Below, piece by piece: positions 41,455 to 49,581 of a DNA stretch of 64,000 nucleotides. Each line of letters opens with the position of its first letter. The first letter of the stretch is position 1. Below the pieces are notes generated by a model. It was not told the DNA's origin. It was given only the letters and a program-made list of their open reading frames with translations, and did no database searches. Position numbers and translations under genes: made by a program. Source of the stretch: Lachnoclostridium sp. An138 (GTDB lineage Bacteria > Bacillota > Clostridia > Lachnospirales > Lachnospiraceae); the NCBI RefSeq assembly GCF_002160765.1, contig NZ_NFLF01000005.1:124001-188000 (forward strand). The letters are read 5' to 3'.

Positions 41455-42828
41455 TTAGTGAATTTCCCGTCCCACTGGCTTTTCTACCATTCTCAGGTTC
41501 GGAAAACGGCTTTCGATCCGCTCGTCCGGAAAGTGAGCGTCCATGTATGCGTCTGCCGCCGTATGTATTCCCTCTCCCGTCTGTCTTACCGTATACCGGT
41601 TCAGAGCCAGGGCGGTCACTCCGATGTCAAAAACCATAAAAACTATCAGAATCCATGTGGCCCAGATACCTGTTTTCTTTGGAATTTTCTCAATCCATTT
41701 TGAGATGAACGGGTACAGGACCTTCATCCAGATTACCGCCGCGATTCCCCAGAAGAAGCAGAACAGAAGGTTGATCCGGCCTCCCAGGTTAAAGGGAATC
41801 TTGCTGTAATCCCAGAAAACCGTACCGAACACGATTTCCGTAAACACGCTGCAGATGTACTCATAGGCGCCTCCCATCACCGTGCCGAACACGAAAATAA
41901 AACTGTCGCTGCGGTTCCTGTACTGGTAGAGAATGGCTGTCAGAAGCATACAGCCAAGTCCCCAGACAATACTGAAAGGACCATATACCACGCTGCTGCG
42001 GCTCATTAGCTTCCCGGCTGTCACAAAGACAAAAATCGTCTCTGTAATATCTCCCAGAAACGCTCCCAGGAAAAACAGGACTATCAGCTTATAGAAAGAG
42101 CAGCCTGCGGCAAATACTGCCCCGCCCTCTTTGGCCTCCTTCTTTTTCTGCTCCTGCTCTCTGCGCGCCTTCAGAAGCTCTCCGGCATTCAGAGAGGGAT
42201 AGGCCCGTTCCATACGCCGGAGGACCAGCCGGGTCAGCCCTTTTCCCATCATATCCGCAGTCTTCTGAAGATTTTCCGACACTCCGTAAAGCAGAGACTG
42301 CTTCTTTACATGAGATTTCACCTTCAGAATTCCCGTGAGGGTCCCTGCCAGATCAAGAAATGTCAGGATCACAAGGACCAGAAGAACCACTTCCCCTGCC
42401 CTTCTTGACAGCAGCCGGAACATTCCGCGCAGGAAGGGGTTCACGAAGCGAATGGAAATCACCGCCAGCGCGCCCCAGACAAGAGCATAAGGCAGGTTCA
42501 CATAGCCGCTGAACTGGAACCGTTTTCTGGAATAATCCCACCATTTCCGGTGGAAAATACGCTCCAGCACGAAGCCGGTAAGCAGCGTCAGCAGAAAGGA
42601 CAGGATCGCGCCGCCCAGGAACAGGAAAAACAGATGTCCCCGAAGCTCTGTCAGGAATATGATATAGATGACGCCTCCGAAGCCGTAGGCGGGACATATG
42701 GGGCCATAAAGAAAGCCCACGTCCACAAACTTTTTTTCGCGGACAGCGGCTGCGGCAGTGCCAATCACCCAGCCTGCAAAAGCATACAGGAAAAAGAACC
42801 ACAGAAGATCATACAATATCGGACTCAT
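41455..42828 (-). CDS. ABC_trans_CmpB-type (putative ABC type IV) membrane protein
   Basis: The protein has 457 residues and about nine TM helices. It contains two copies of one membrane unit, at about 1-150 and 245-400. Each has FAGWVIGT/FLGDITET after the first helix, then a YGP motif (GFLYGPICPAYG and VYGPFSIVWGLG), then ERIFHRKWWDYS/TEIVFGTVFWDYS. This duplication defines the CmpB-like family, common in gut Clostridia. Despite the family name no ATPase is linked to it, and the substrate is unknown. The linker (about 150-240) is basic and helical. It has its own AGAGGAGGAG ribosome site and lies upstream of rpsF on the same strand. Confidence 0.8.
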   Translation of the reverse strand: MSPILYDLLWFFFLYAFAGWVIGTAAAAVREKKFVDVGFLYGPICPAYGFGGVIYIIFLTELRGHLFFLFLGGAILSFLLTLLTGFVLERIFHRKWWDYSRKRFQFSGYVNLPYALVWGALAVISIRFVNPFLRGMFRLLSRRAGEVVLLVLVILTFLDLAGTLTGILKVKSHVKKQSLLYGVSENLQKTADMMGKGLTRLVLRRMERAYPSLNAGELLKARREQEQKKKEAKEGGAVFAAGCSFYKLIVLFFLGAFLGDITETIFVFVTAGKLMSRSSVVYGPFSIVWGLGCMLLTAILYQYRNRSDSFIFVFGTVMGGAYEYICSVFTEIVFGTVFWDYSKIPFNLGGRINLLFCFFWGIAAVIWMKVLYPFISKWIEKIPKKTGIWATWILIVFMVFDIGVTALALNRYTVRQTGEGIHTAADAYMDAHFPDERIESRFPNLRMVEKPVGREIH

Positions 42829-42975
42829 GTCTCCTCCTCTTTCACATCAGATAAAATGTAAATGTTCTGCCGCCGGCGGGCAGATTTCCCGGTCCGGCAG
42901 CCAGCCGGCAGTTCAAAGATATGAGCGACATTATACCGGATTCCGGGAAAAATGGCAAGCCAAAAACAGCTCTTC

Positions 42976-43004
42976 TTTACAAACCTGCCGGAATCCTCTA
43001 TACT
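42976..43004 (+). promoter_or_regulatory. Promoter of the 88-residue protein gene
   Basis: TTTACA (42976-42981), a 17-bp spacer and TATACT (42999-43004), 41 bp before the ATG. Confidence 0.7.
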
Positions 43005-43045
43005 GAAAATCATCGAAACTTCATTTCATTTTTTGGAGGGAAATC

Positions 43046-43312
43046 ATGTTCCGTCTCTGGGCAAAGGAATTTAAAGATAACCGCATGCTGCGGGATACGG
43101 TCATCTGTGATGACACAAAGGACACGAGAACTCATAAGGTCTTCCACGCGCTGGATCAGATCTGCCAGGAATTTGATTTAAGCCAGCCCCTGTGGCTGGA
43201 TACAAACATCCGGGAATTCCAGCGGCACGCGAAAGTGCGCTTCTATCAGGACAGCTTTATCGAACAGATAGATTTCGATTACCTGGAGCTGCAGGTCATC
43301 GAAGAAGATTAA
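43046..43312 (+). CDS. Conserved small cytosolic protein of unknown function
   Basis: The protein has 88 residues with no TM segment or metal motif. It begins MFRLWAKEFKDNRMLRD and contains KVFHALDQICQEFDLSQPLW and RFYQDSFIEQIDFDYLELQV. The start follows GGAGGGAAATC. It has its own promoter and downstream hairpins, so it is a genuine monocistronic gene. I recognise the type as a short protein common in Lachnospiraceae genomes, but no function is known to me. Confidence 0.75.
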   Translation: MFRLWAKEFKDNRMLRDTVICDDTKDTRTHKVFHALDQICQEFDLSQPLWLDTNIREFQRHAKVRFYQDSFIEQIDFDYLELQVIEED

Positions 43313-43355
43313 CCTGCTGGATGGAACCGAAAGCAGCGCAAAAAACAAAATGAGA

Positions 43356-43460
43356 CGCGCGCCGACAGGCGCGCGGGAAAAGAGGGAGCCCCGGGGCCGG
43401 TTCTGCGGAACGCGGCCTTCGGGGCTCCCGTGTCTGTCTCTGTCTGTCTCTGTCTGTCTT
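43356..43460. repeat. Two hairpins and a 10-bp microsatellite
   Basis: CGCGCGCC-GACA-GGCGCGCG (43356-43375) is followed by a larger stem GGGAGCCCCG/CGGGGCTCCC (43384-43393/43420-43429) with inner GGCCG/CGGCC. TGTCTGTCTC then occurs three times (43431-43460, last copy ending in T). The hairpins separate convergent genes and probably act as terminators, though no U-tract is present. Confidence 0.6.
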
Positions 43461-43481
43461 CGTTTACGTCTGCCAGGCTTT

Positions 43482-44597
43482 TCAGATCAGGTTTTCCGGA
43501 TTCAGGCAGTCCAGCTCCGGCAGCACAAAGCGGCCATTCTTCCGGATCAGACGGTCGTCAAAATAGATCTCTCCTCCGCCGTACTCCTCTCTCTGAATCA
43601 TCACCAGATCCCAGTGGATAGCGCTGGAATTGCCATTATAGGCGTCATCGTAGCAGTTGCCGGGAGTAAAGTGGATAGATCCCATAATCTTCTCATCAAA
43701 AAGAATATCTTTCATGGGCTTCAGAATATAGGGGTTCACACCGATAGCAAACTCTCCCACATAGCGGGCCCCTTCGTCCGTGTCCAGAATCTGATTCAGC
43801 CGCTCGGTATTGTTTGCTGTGGCCTTCACGATCTTTCCGTTTTCAAATTCCAGCCGCACATTTTCAAAGGTGAAGCCCTGGTAAAGGGAGGGGGTATTGT
43901 AGGTAATAACGCCGTTTATGGAATCCCGCACCGGAGCCGTGTATACCTCGCCGTCCGGAATATTCAGCTGGCCGTCGCAGGCGATGGCCGGAATATCCTT
44001 GATGGAGAAGGTCAGATCCGTATCCTTTCCAGTCAGACGCACCTTATCCGTGCGGTTCATAAGCTCCACCAGAGCTTTCATAGCCCGGCCCATTTTCGAG
44101 TAGTCCAGATTGCACACCTGGAAATAGAAATCCTCAAAGGCCTCCGTACTGGTTCCGGAAAGCTGGGCCATAGACGCGTTGGGATAGCGCAGAACCACCC
44201 AGCGGGTCTTCGGCACGCGGATACCATGATGCACCGGAGTAGAGTACAGGGTTTCGTACAGATTCATTTTATCGGCGGGCACATCCGACAGCTCCGATAC
44301 GTTGTCGCTTCCGCGGACGCCGATATAGCAGTCCATCTGAGACATTTCCTGAGCCGCCAGATCTGCCATGATCCGAATCTGCTCTTCCGTACAGTTCAGC
44401 AGCACTTCCCGCTGAACCTTCGGGTTAATATAGTGTACAAAGGGAAGACCGCCCGCGGCATAGACTTCCTTTACCAGCTGTCTCGCCAAATCTTCTGTGG
44501 AAGGACCGGTATAATTGATATATACCTTGTCCCCTGCCTTTACCCTGCAGGAATAGTTTACCAGATTTTTTGCCAGCGTCTTGATTCGCTCATCCAT
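43482..44597 (-). CDS. M29-family metalloaminopeptidase
   Basis: The protein has 371 residues. The N-terminal domain (VNYSCRVKAGDKVYINYTG, then LVKEVYAAGGLPFVHYINPK) is followed by the metal-binding domain. That domain has EFENGKIVKATA, DEGARYVGEFAIGVNP, GSIHFTPGNCYD, the HWDLV core (IHWDLVMIQ) and GEIYFDDRLIRKNGRF. M29 enzymes remove N-terminal residues from peptides with a two-metal centre in the cytosol. The length is slightly below the usual 400-410. The ribosome site is GAAGGAGGAAATGAAAC. It is 40 nt downstream of the large exported protein, possibly in the same transcript. Confidence 0.88.
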   Translation of the reverse strand: MDERIKTLAKNLVNYSCRVKAGDKVYINYTGPSTEDLARQLVKEVYAAGGLPFVHYINPKVQREVLLNCTEEQIRIMADLAAQEMSQMDCYIGVRGSDNVSELSDVPADKMNLYETLYSTPVHHGIRVPKTRWVVLRYPNASMAQLSGTSTEAFEDFYFQVCNLDYSKMGRAMKALVELMNRTDKVRLTGKDTDLTFSIKDIPAIACDGQLNIPDGEVYTAPVRDSINGVITYNTPSLYQGFTFENVRLEFENGKIVKATANNTERLNQILDTDEGARYVGEFAIGVNPYILKPMKDILFDEKIMGSIHFTPGNCYDDAYNGNSSAIHWDLVMIQREEYGGGEIYFDDRLIRKNGRFVLPELDCLNPENLI

Positions 44598-44637
44598 GTT
44601 TCATTTCCTCCTTCTTCTATATTCCCATGTTTCTTTC

Positions 44638-47178
44638 TCAGGTCTCCTCAGCCGGAAGACAGACCAGGAACAGATTCCCCAGCCCTTCATACATCTGAGT
44701 GCTGTCGTTCAGTCCCCGGCGGCTGCTCTCGCCCGTCAGCGGATCTGTCACGATGATATTCTGCTGATCGTAGCCCGTGATCAGCTCCGCCGCGTTTCCG
44801 CCCTGCATGGCAAGCACCGGGCAGCCCTGGCTGATATAATACTGTATCATGCTGATCGAGCAGCCCGACAGATCGAGAACCCGTCCTCCCGACTGCTCTG
44901 TCAGAATTTCATAAGGCGTGTAGCCCTGGGACAGATAGGCCTCCACATCGCTGTAAATCTTTTGTGTTCCCAGCAGAATCTCAATGGCTGCCTGAAGACT
45001 GGACTCTCCGGCACTCTGCTGGGGATTCTCAAAGGTTCCCAGATCCACACGGGTGCTGCGTCCGCCTCTCTTCCAGATATATGCCTGTCTGCCGTCCACC
45101 ACGCTGCCCATCGCGTCATAGGCCTCAAGGATGGCCGCGTTCGCCTTTGTATAAGCCCCCAGGAAAGAGCCATCGAAGCCGTAGGCGTAATACCGTTCAT
45201 CCGCTGTCTCATTTCCAAGAGCCAGGCCGCGGCTGCCTTCAAAGAGTACCTGCTCCGGCGTAAGCCTCCTCAGCCTTCCCGATCCGTGTCCTTCTGACAG
45301 GGCAAAATAATATTCCCGTTTCTTATCTCCGGAATTTCTGGTCTCCAGGGAAATCTTTTCCGCATTCTCCACATCACGGCTGGTGATCGTCTCCGGCGAA
45401 GTCTCTGTATAGCTTCCATCTGCCGACCGCTGCACGCAGCTTAAGGAAATCCGGTTGTTCTCGATGGAAATGGAAACCACATATTTCCCCAGAGACTCAT
45501 AATCGGACGTCCGGAGTTCATTCCCGTTCTGATCCTGAATCACTACGCGTCCCATGGGGAAGACCGTATTTCCCGCAATATCCTGCTGCACATCACTCTG
45601 TCTGGCTTCTCCGTAGATAAAATCCGTCCCCATAAAGCCCAGAGCCTGAATATAATACCCGTCCTGAGCCGACACCGTCCTGCCCGTGCCTGTCTCCAGA
45701 TCCAGAACCGTCACCGCCCCGGACTCATACAGGGAGTTTTCCTGATGCCATGCGGCAAACCGCCCATCCGAGGATACCATACAGCTTTCTTCTTCGATAT
45801 CCGTCACAATATTCTCATATTCCAGCGTATTCAGATCAATCCGGACAATATTTCCGTCCAGGAACAGATAGAACTGCTGATCATTGTTCACATACGCCAG
45901 TTCTCCCAGCTCTGCCTCCAGAGCCGCGAAGGAACGGCTGCTCTCGATAAAAACTCTTTCCTCCACAGAATTTGCCAGGGCGTCATAGGTATACAGCGCT
46001 ATGCCGGTCTCGCCTTCATGTGTTCCGCGGTTCATATAACCGTATACCAGGAAATTCATGCTTCCGGATTCCGACACATCCAGAATCCGGATTCCATGCT
46101 CGTCATAGCTGCCCCGGAGATCGCTGCCCTCCCGGAAGCCGAAAACCAGCGCCAGCTTGTTCTGCGCCGCGTCATAGCTCCAGAGCTGCCCGTTCTGCAC
46201 GAAACCAACGATGTTTTCCTCTTCGTTTTTCCGGTATTCCACCTCTGTATTCAGGATACCCAGATTTATGGCTGTATCCGAGAAAATATCAAGAGACGGG
46301 TCGAAAATCCGGTCAGTCTTCCTGTCATAGTTCAGAAGATACATCCTCTGATCCGTATACCGCACGCGGTAAGCTTCCGTCACCTCATAGCTCTCCGTCT
46401 CTCCGTTTTCATTCACATAGTCTGCCTCATACTCCAGGCGGATCGAAGCGACAGAATCCTCTATCTCCGTGATATAGGTCCGGACCTCTCCCGAAGGCGG
46501 CTGTACGTCCATATCCGCCCAGATCATCTGATTGTAACGGGAATGAATCGTCACATGATCGAGGGTATCGTTGTCGGCGGTGGAGTCTGTCTCCATATAC
46601 TGGGCAATGCTGACCGTATTGTTTTTGTCAAACAGGGCATTGTGGATCGTGTCCACAAAATCCAGGCATTCGTCCAGGTGCGTATCCGGGATGTTGGACA
46701 GATGGGTATAATACCAGACCTCCCTGCCCTGCTCCAGTTCCAGGCGGAGCACAAGCAGGTATTCCTCTCCTTCCTCCAGGAGGTCCATCAGCTGAAAGTC
46801 CGCCCGGATTTCGTCTCCGTCTCTCTGCAGATCCGTCAGCTCACCGTCCTCAATCAGACGCTCCATATTGGTGCTCCGCACTTCATAATACACATTCCGT
46901 ACAGACGTATCCGGACTTTCAATCCGGATGGAAATCGTCCTGTCGTCAGAAAGCGGCAGCACAGCGTCCCGGATATACGCCGCGTCCATGCTCTCCGTGT
47001 AGCCGTGGAGAAGATTGAAGGAGCGGCCGCCTCTTTCCAGGTAGATGAGCGGCAGAGTGGCGGAAGCCATATGCGCGGTAGAATCCGCGTTCCCGGCCAT
47101 GAGATAATAGCCCATTCCCATAAGCCCCAGGAAAAACGCTGCTGTAATAGACACGATTTTCAGAATGGTTTTCTTCAA
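44638..47178 (-). CDS. Large exported or membrane-anchored protein with degenerate C39-like C-terminus, TTG start
   Basis: The protein has 846 residues. The start codon is TTG at 47178, with AAAGGAGGAG 8-9 nt upstream; it overlaps the methyltransferase stop (TTGA). An N-terminal TM/signal segment (about 8-27) is followed by a long extracytoplasmic part with many beta strands. This part includes repeated propeller-like segments around 280-560, such as GIALYTYDALANSVEE and FYLFLDGNIVRIDLNTLEY. The last 110 residues resemble a C39-type papain-like domain (YDV-like AYLSQGYTPYEIL, QGCPVLAMQGGNAAELITGYD, IIVTDPLTG). The catalytic His position is replaced (NAAELITGYD instead of the usual GHxVxxxGYD) and no active Cys is evident, so it is probably a non-catalytic binding domain. 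Function unknown; surface or envelope role inferred. Confidence 0.72.
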   Translation of the reverse strand: MKKTILKIVSITAAFFLGLMGMGYYLMAGNADSTAHMASATLPLIYLERGGRSFNLLHGYTESMDAAYIRDAVLPLSDDRTISIRIESPDTSVRNVYYEVRSTNMERLIEDGELTDLQRDGDEIRADFQLMDLLEEGEEYLLVLRLELEQGREVWYYTHLSNIPDTHLDECLDFVDTIHNALFDKNNTVSIAQYMETDSTADNDTLDHVTIHSRYNQMIWADMDVQPPSGEVRTYITEIEDSVASIRLEYEADYVNENGETESYEVTEAYRVRYTDQRMYLLNYDRKTDRIFDPSLDIFSDTAINLGILNTEVEYRKNEEENIVGFVQNGQLWSYDAAQNKLALVFGFREGSDLRGSYDEHGIRILDVSESGSMNFLVYGYMNRGTHEGETGIALYTYDALANSVEERVFIESSRSFAALEAELGELAYVNNDQQFYLFLDGNIVRIDLNTLEYENIVTDIEEESCMVSSDGRFAAWHQENSLYESGAVTVLDLETGTGRTVSAQDGYYIQALGFMGTDFIYGEARQSDVQQDIAGNTVFPMGRVVIQDQNGNELRTSDYESLGKYVVSISIENNRISLSCVQRSADGSYTETSPETITSRDVENAEKISLETRNSGDKKREYYFALSEGHGSGRLRRLTPEQVLFEGSRGLALGNETADERYYAYGFDGSFLGAYTKANAAILEAYDAMGSVVDGRQAYIWKRGGRSTRVDLGTFENPQQSAGESSLQAAIEILLGTQKIYSDVEAYLSQGYTPYEILTEQSGGRVLDLSGCSISMIQYYISQGCPVLAMQGGNAAELITGYDQQNIIVTDPLTGESSRRGLNDSTQMYEGLGNLFLVCLPAEET

Positions 47179-48416
47179 CAGCTTTCTCCTCCTTTCTTTC
47201 TTCTCCGGTAGGCTTCCGCGGGAGACGCCTCTGCGCTCAGCAGACGCGCAAGCGTCAGATCCGCATGAATGGCCGACGCGCAGCGCTCATACTCCTCCAT
47301 GCACTGCCTCCGCTTTTCTTCCTCCGCCTCTTCCGTTCCCGGACGCTTCACTGCCCGGATCAGAATGTTCTTCGGCGTGTGCTCCATGTCGATAAATTCC
47401 AGAATCTGCGTGTCATAGCCCTGTCCCTCCAGAAGCCGGGCCCGCAGTCCGTCTGTCATAAGGGCCGCGAACCGTTCCTTCAGAAGCCCGTAGCCAAGCA
47501 CCGGCGCCAGGGTCTCGTTTTCGATCTGGCCGTTCAGTTCATGCTGGCAGCAGGGCACGGAAAGAATGACCTTCGCGTTCCATTTTACCGCTTTGTACAG
47601 AGCATAGTCGGTAGCCGTATCGCAGGCGTGCAGGGTCACCACCATATCCACCTGGCTGCAGCCCTCGTATCCGGCAATATCGCCCTGCAGAAAGGTCAGC
47701 TTTTCATATCCGTATTTCCGGCTCAGCTCGCTGCATTTCCGAATCACGTCTTTTTTCAGATCCAGACCGATGATCCGCACATCCAGCCCTCTGCGCTCCT
47801 TCAGATAATAGTAAATGGCAAAGGTCAGATAGGACTTTCCGCAGCCGAAATCCAGAATTGTCAGTTCCCGGTCCCGGGGAAGAGCCGGCAGAATATCCTC
47901 GATGAACTCCAGGAAGCGGTTGATCTGCCGGAACTTGTCGTAGCGTGCGCGCACCACACGTCCTTCTGCAGTCATCACTCCCAGATCCGCAAGAAAGGGA
48001 ACCGGCGTCCCTTCCTCCAGAAGATATGCCTTCTTTCTATTATGCTCCAGATTTGCCTTGTTTACACAGGAGGCCTCCGGTCCCCCGCTGCCCGGGCGCC
48101 GTTTTTCCTTCACGGTCACCCGGCCCTTTTTGCTTACCAGGGCCGTCACATCTCCTCCTGCCCCAGACATCTGCAGCTGGCAGAAAGTATCCTCCATCCA
48201 GCCGCAGATCCGGGCGGCCGCTTCCTCCCTGCTCATATTTTCATGAAAGGCCTGGGTTCCCCGGAATATTTCCGCCTGAAATTTCAGCTGGCCCTTCAGG
48301 AGCACCGGACGAATCCGGACCTTCTGCTCCTCCCGCCCTTTCCGGGGCGCGCTTAAAATAAGACGCTCCAGATTCTGATCCATATATTTTTCAAGTAATT
48401 TTCTCAATTCTTCCAT
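47175..48416 (-). CDS. Class I SAM-dependent methyltransferase
   Basis: The protein has 413 residues. The N-terminal 145 residues are a separate domain of unknown function (RPVLLKGQLKFQAEIFRGTQ, AARICGWMEDTFCQLQM). The Rossmann methyltransferase has motif I LDFGCGKSYLTFAIYYYL (about 220), the acidic end of strand 2 (GLDLKKDVIRKCSEL), DMVVTLHACDTATDYAL and VLSVPCCQHELNGQ. The HACDTATDYA and PCCQHE segments are typical of Methyltransf_32-type proteins. Protein or small-molecule substrates are known for distant relatives; here the substrate is unknown. Its stop overlaps the TTG start of the 846-residue exported protein, so the two are translationally coupled. Confidence 0.82.
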   Translation of the reverse strand: MEELRKLLEKYMDQNLERLILSAPRKGREEQKVRIRPVLLKGQLKFQAEIFRGTQAFHENMSREEAAARICGWMEDTFCQLQMSGAGGDVTALVSKKGRVTVKEKRRPGSGGPEASCVNKANLEHNRKKAYLLEEGTPVPFLADLGVMTAEGRVVRARYDKFRQINRFLEFIEDILPALPRDRELTILDFGCGKSYLTFAIYYYLKERRGLDVRIIGLDLKKDVIRKCSELSRKYGYEKLTFLQGDIAGYEGCSQVDMVVTLHACDTATDYALYKAVKWNAKVILSVPCCQHELNGQIENETLAPVLGYGLLKERFAALMTDGLRARLLEGQGYDTQILEFIDMEHTPKNILIRAVKRPGTEEAEEEKRRQCMEEYERCASAIHADLTLARLLSAEASPAEAYRRRKKGGESC

Positions 48417-48544
48417 ATGATACCTCAGATGACATCCGTACAGCAGATGTCTTCATTCTTTTCACCATGCCGTTTGCAGGCCGTATTCCTCTGTCTTACG
48501 CCCTTGTCAATCGGTAGTATAGCACAAAGTCTTTCTGATTGCCA

Positions 48545-48573
48545 TTGTAAAATATCAGGCTCTGTGGTATGAT
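48545..48573 (+). promoter_or_regulatory. Promoter of the ACT-domain gene
   Basis: TTGTAA (48545-48550), a 17-bp spacer and TATGAT (48568-48573). Confidence 0.65.
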
Positions 48574-48683
48574 ATTTGCGTATTCCTAAGCCCCGGCCGC
48601 CAGTCACCCGGGGCTGTTCCAAACGACAGCCGGCAGCTTCGCCTGACTGCACACTCTATTTCGACACAAAGGAGAATGATCGG

Positions 48684-49088
48684 ATGCTGAAACAATTATC
48701 CATATACGCAGAAAATAGAAAAGGCACCCTGCAGAGTATCACGCAGATTCTCGCCGACGCGGGGATCAATATCTGGGGCTCCTGCACAAATGACGGCGCG
48801 GAATACGGAATCAACCGAATGGTTGTATCCGAGCCCGAAAAGGCCATGGAAGCGCTGGAAGGCGCGGGCTACCTCTGCCGCCTGACCAGTGTCATCGGCG
48901 TGGAGCTGGCCGATGAAGTAGGAAATCTGAACCGCCTTCTGCAGGCTCTGTCAGAGAGCAATATCAATATCAACTACATTTACCTTTCTTTCAACCGCGA
49001 TTCCGGCCTGCCTGTTATGGTATTCCAGACGGAAGATTCCGCCGAGGTGGAAAGCTGCATCCGCAAGAAAGGATTTTCCGTGGTATAA
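48684..49088 (+). CDS. Tandem ACT-domain protein
   Basis: The protein has 134 residues from the ATG at 48684 (AAAGGAG 9 nt upstream). Two ACT folds lie in tandem: 1-65 (LSIYAENRKGTLQSITQIL, then ADAGINI) and 66-134 (GVELADEVGNLNRLLQALSE, then SNININYIYLS). ACT pairs bind amino acids at the interface and regulate enzymes. This stand-alone form occurs in Clostridia, often beside phenylacetate-CoA ligase genes; none is present here. The ligand is probably an amino acid. It ends in a strong terminator. Confidence 0.88.
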   Translation: MLKQLSIYAENRKGTLQSITQILADAGINIWGSCTNDGAEYGINRMVVSEPEKAMEALEGAGYLCRLTSVIGVELADEVGNLNRLLQALSESNININYIYLSFNRDSGLPVMVFQTEDSAEVESCIRKKGFSVV

Positions 49089-49148
49089 TGCTGACGATAT
49101 GATACTGCGCCGCATGGCATACGGGCATATAAGCCATATAAATAAAAG

Positions 49149-49206
49149 GAGGGCATTCCCACAGTCATCACGAAAGATTGATGACCTGAGGGATGCCCTC
49201 TTTTTT
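49149..49206 (+). terminator. Terminator of the ACT gene
   Basis: The outer stem GAGGGCATTCCC/GGGATGCCCTC (49149-49160/49190-49200) and an inner stem GTCATCA/TGATGAC are followed by TTTTTT. Confidence 0.93.
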
Positions 49207-49231
49207 CCGGCTTTTCCGCGGCTGCCTGCCT

Positions 49232-49345
49232 CTAATTTTCCTTTTTCCCGCTGCGAATCCGGCAGATAACCAGACCTGCGCAGCAGACGGACAGCCAGAG
49301 TATCTGTACCAGCAATACCAGATCGATTCCATTTCCAGCCTGCAT
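49232..49345 (-). CDS. Small single-pass membrane peptide (37 residues)
   Basis: The frame starts at ATG 49345, with GAAGG 7 nt upstream, and ends at TAG. The peptide has one hydrophobic helix (DLVLLVQILWLSVCCAGLVI) and a basic tail RIRSGKKEN. This layout is common to holin-like and type I toxin peptides and to small membrane regulators. A TATAAT lies about 75 bp upstream on the same strand (about 49412-49417). Its 3' end is only 26 bp from the terminator of the convergent ACT gene, so the two transcripts could overlap. No sequence relative is recognised. A longer frame over the same DNA (49382 downwards) runs antisense into the ACT gene and is rejected. Confidence 0.5.
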   Translation of the reverse strand: MQAGNGIDLVLLVQILWLSVCCAGLVICRIRSGKKEN

Positions 49346-49512
49346 ATTGACGCCTTCTTTCAAACAGTGCTTTTCCCGCCATTACGGCTTTTCCTTTATG
49401 TTTATTATTTATTATAGGAAGCGTTCTGTTAAATTCTCCAGCCTGTTTTCGAAAAGGTCCGTTTAAGTTGGTGTAAAATCTGCGTTAACCCCCGAAAAGC
49501 TCCACTCATAAG

Positions 49513-49558
49513 AGCAGCGCCGGCTGTCAGAAGTCTCCCTCATCCAGCCGGCGCTGCT
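49513..49558. terminator. Stem-loop after the M23 peptidase gene
   Basis: A 14-bp perfect stem AGCAGCGCCGGCTG (49513-49526) with its complement (49545-49558) and an 18-nt loop lies 24 bp past the stop codon. The T-rich flank is on the plus side only. Confidence 0.6.
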
Positions 49559-49581
49559 TTCTGTTTCTACTCTGTTTTATT

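Noticed and set aside
43431-43460. Functional repeat element
   Set aside because: TGTCTGTCTC x3 is a simple microsatellite beside hairpins; nothing else marks it as regulatory.
45745-47211. 488-codon plus-strand open frame
   Set aside because: It is antisense to the large exported protein; no motif or start signal. The real gene has a signal peptide and a coupled start.
48951-49382. 143-codon minus-strand frame over the ACT gene terminator
   Set aside because: It runs antisense through the terminator into the ACT gene and has a weak start. The 37-residue frame in the same stretch has a better ribosome site and a clear TM helix.
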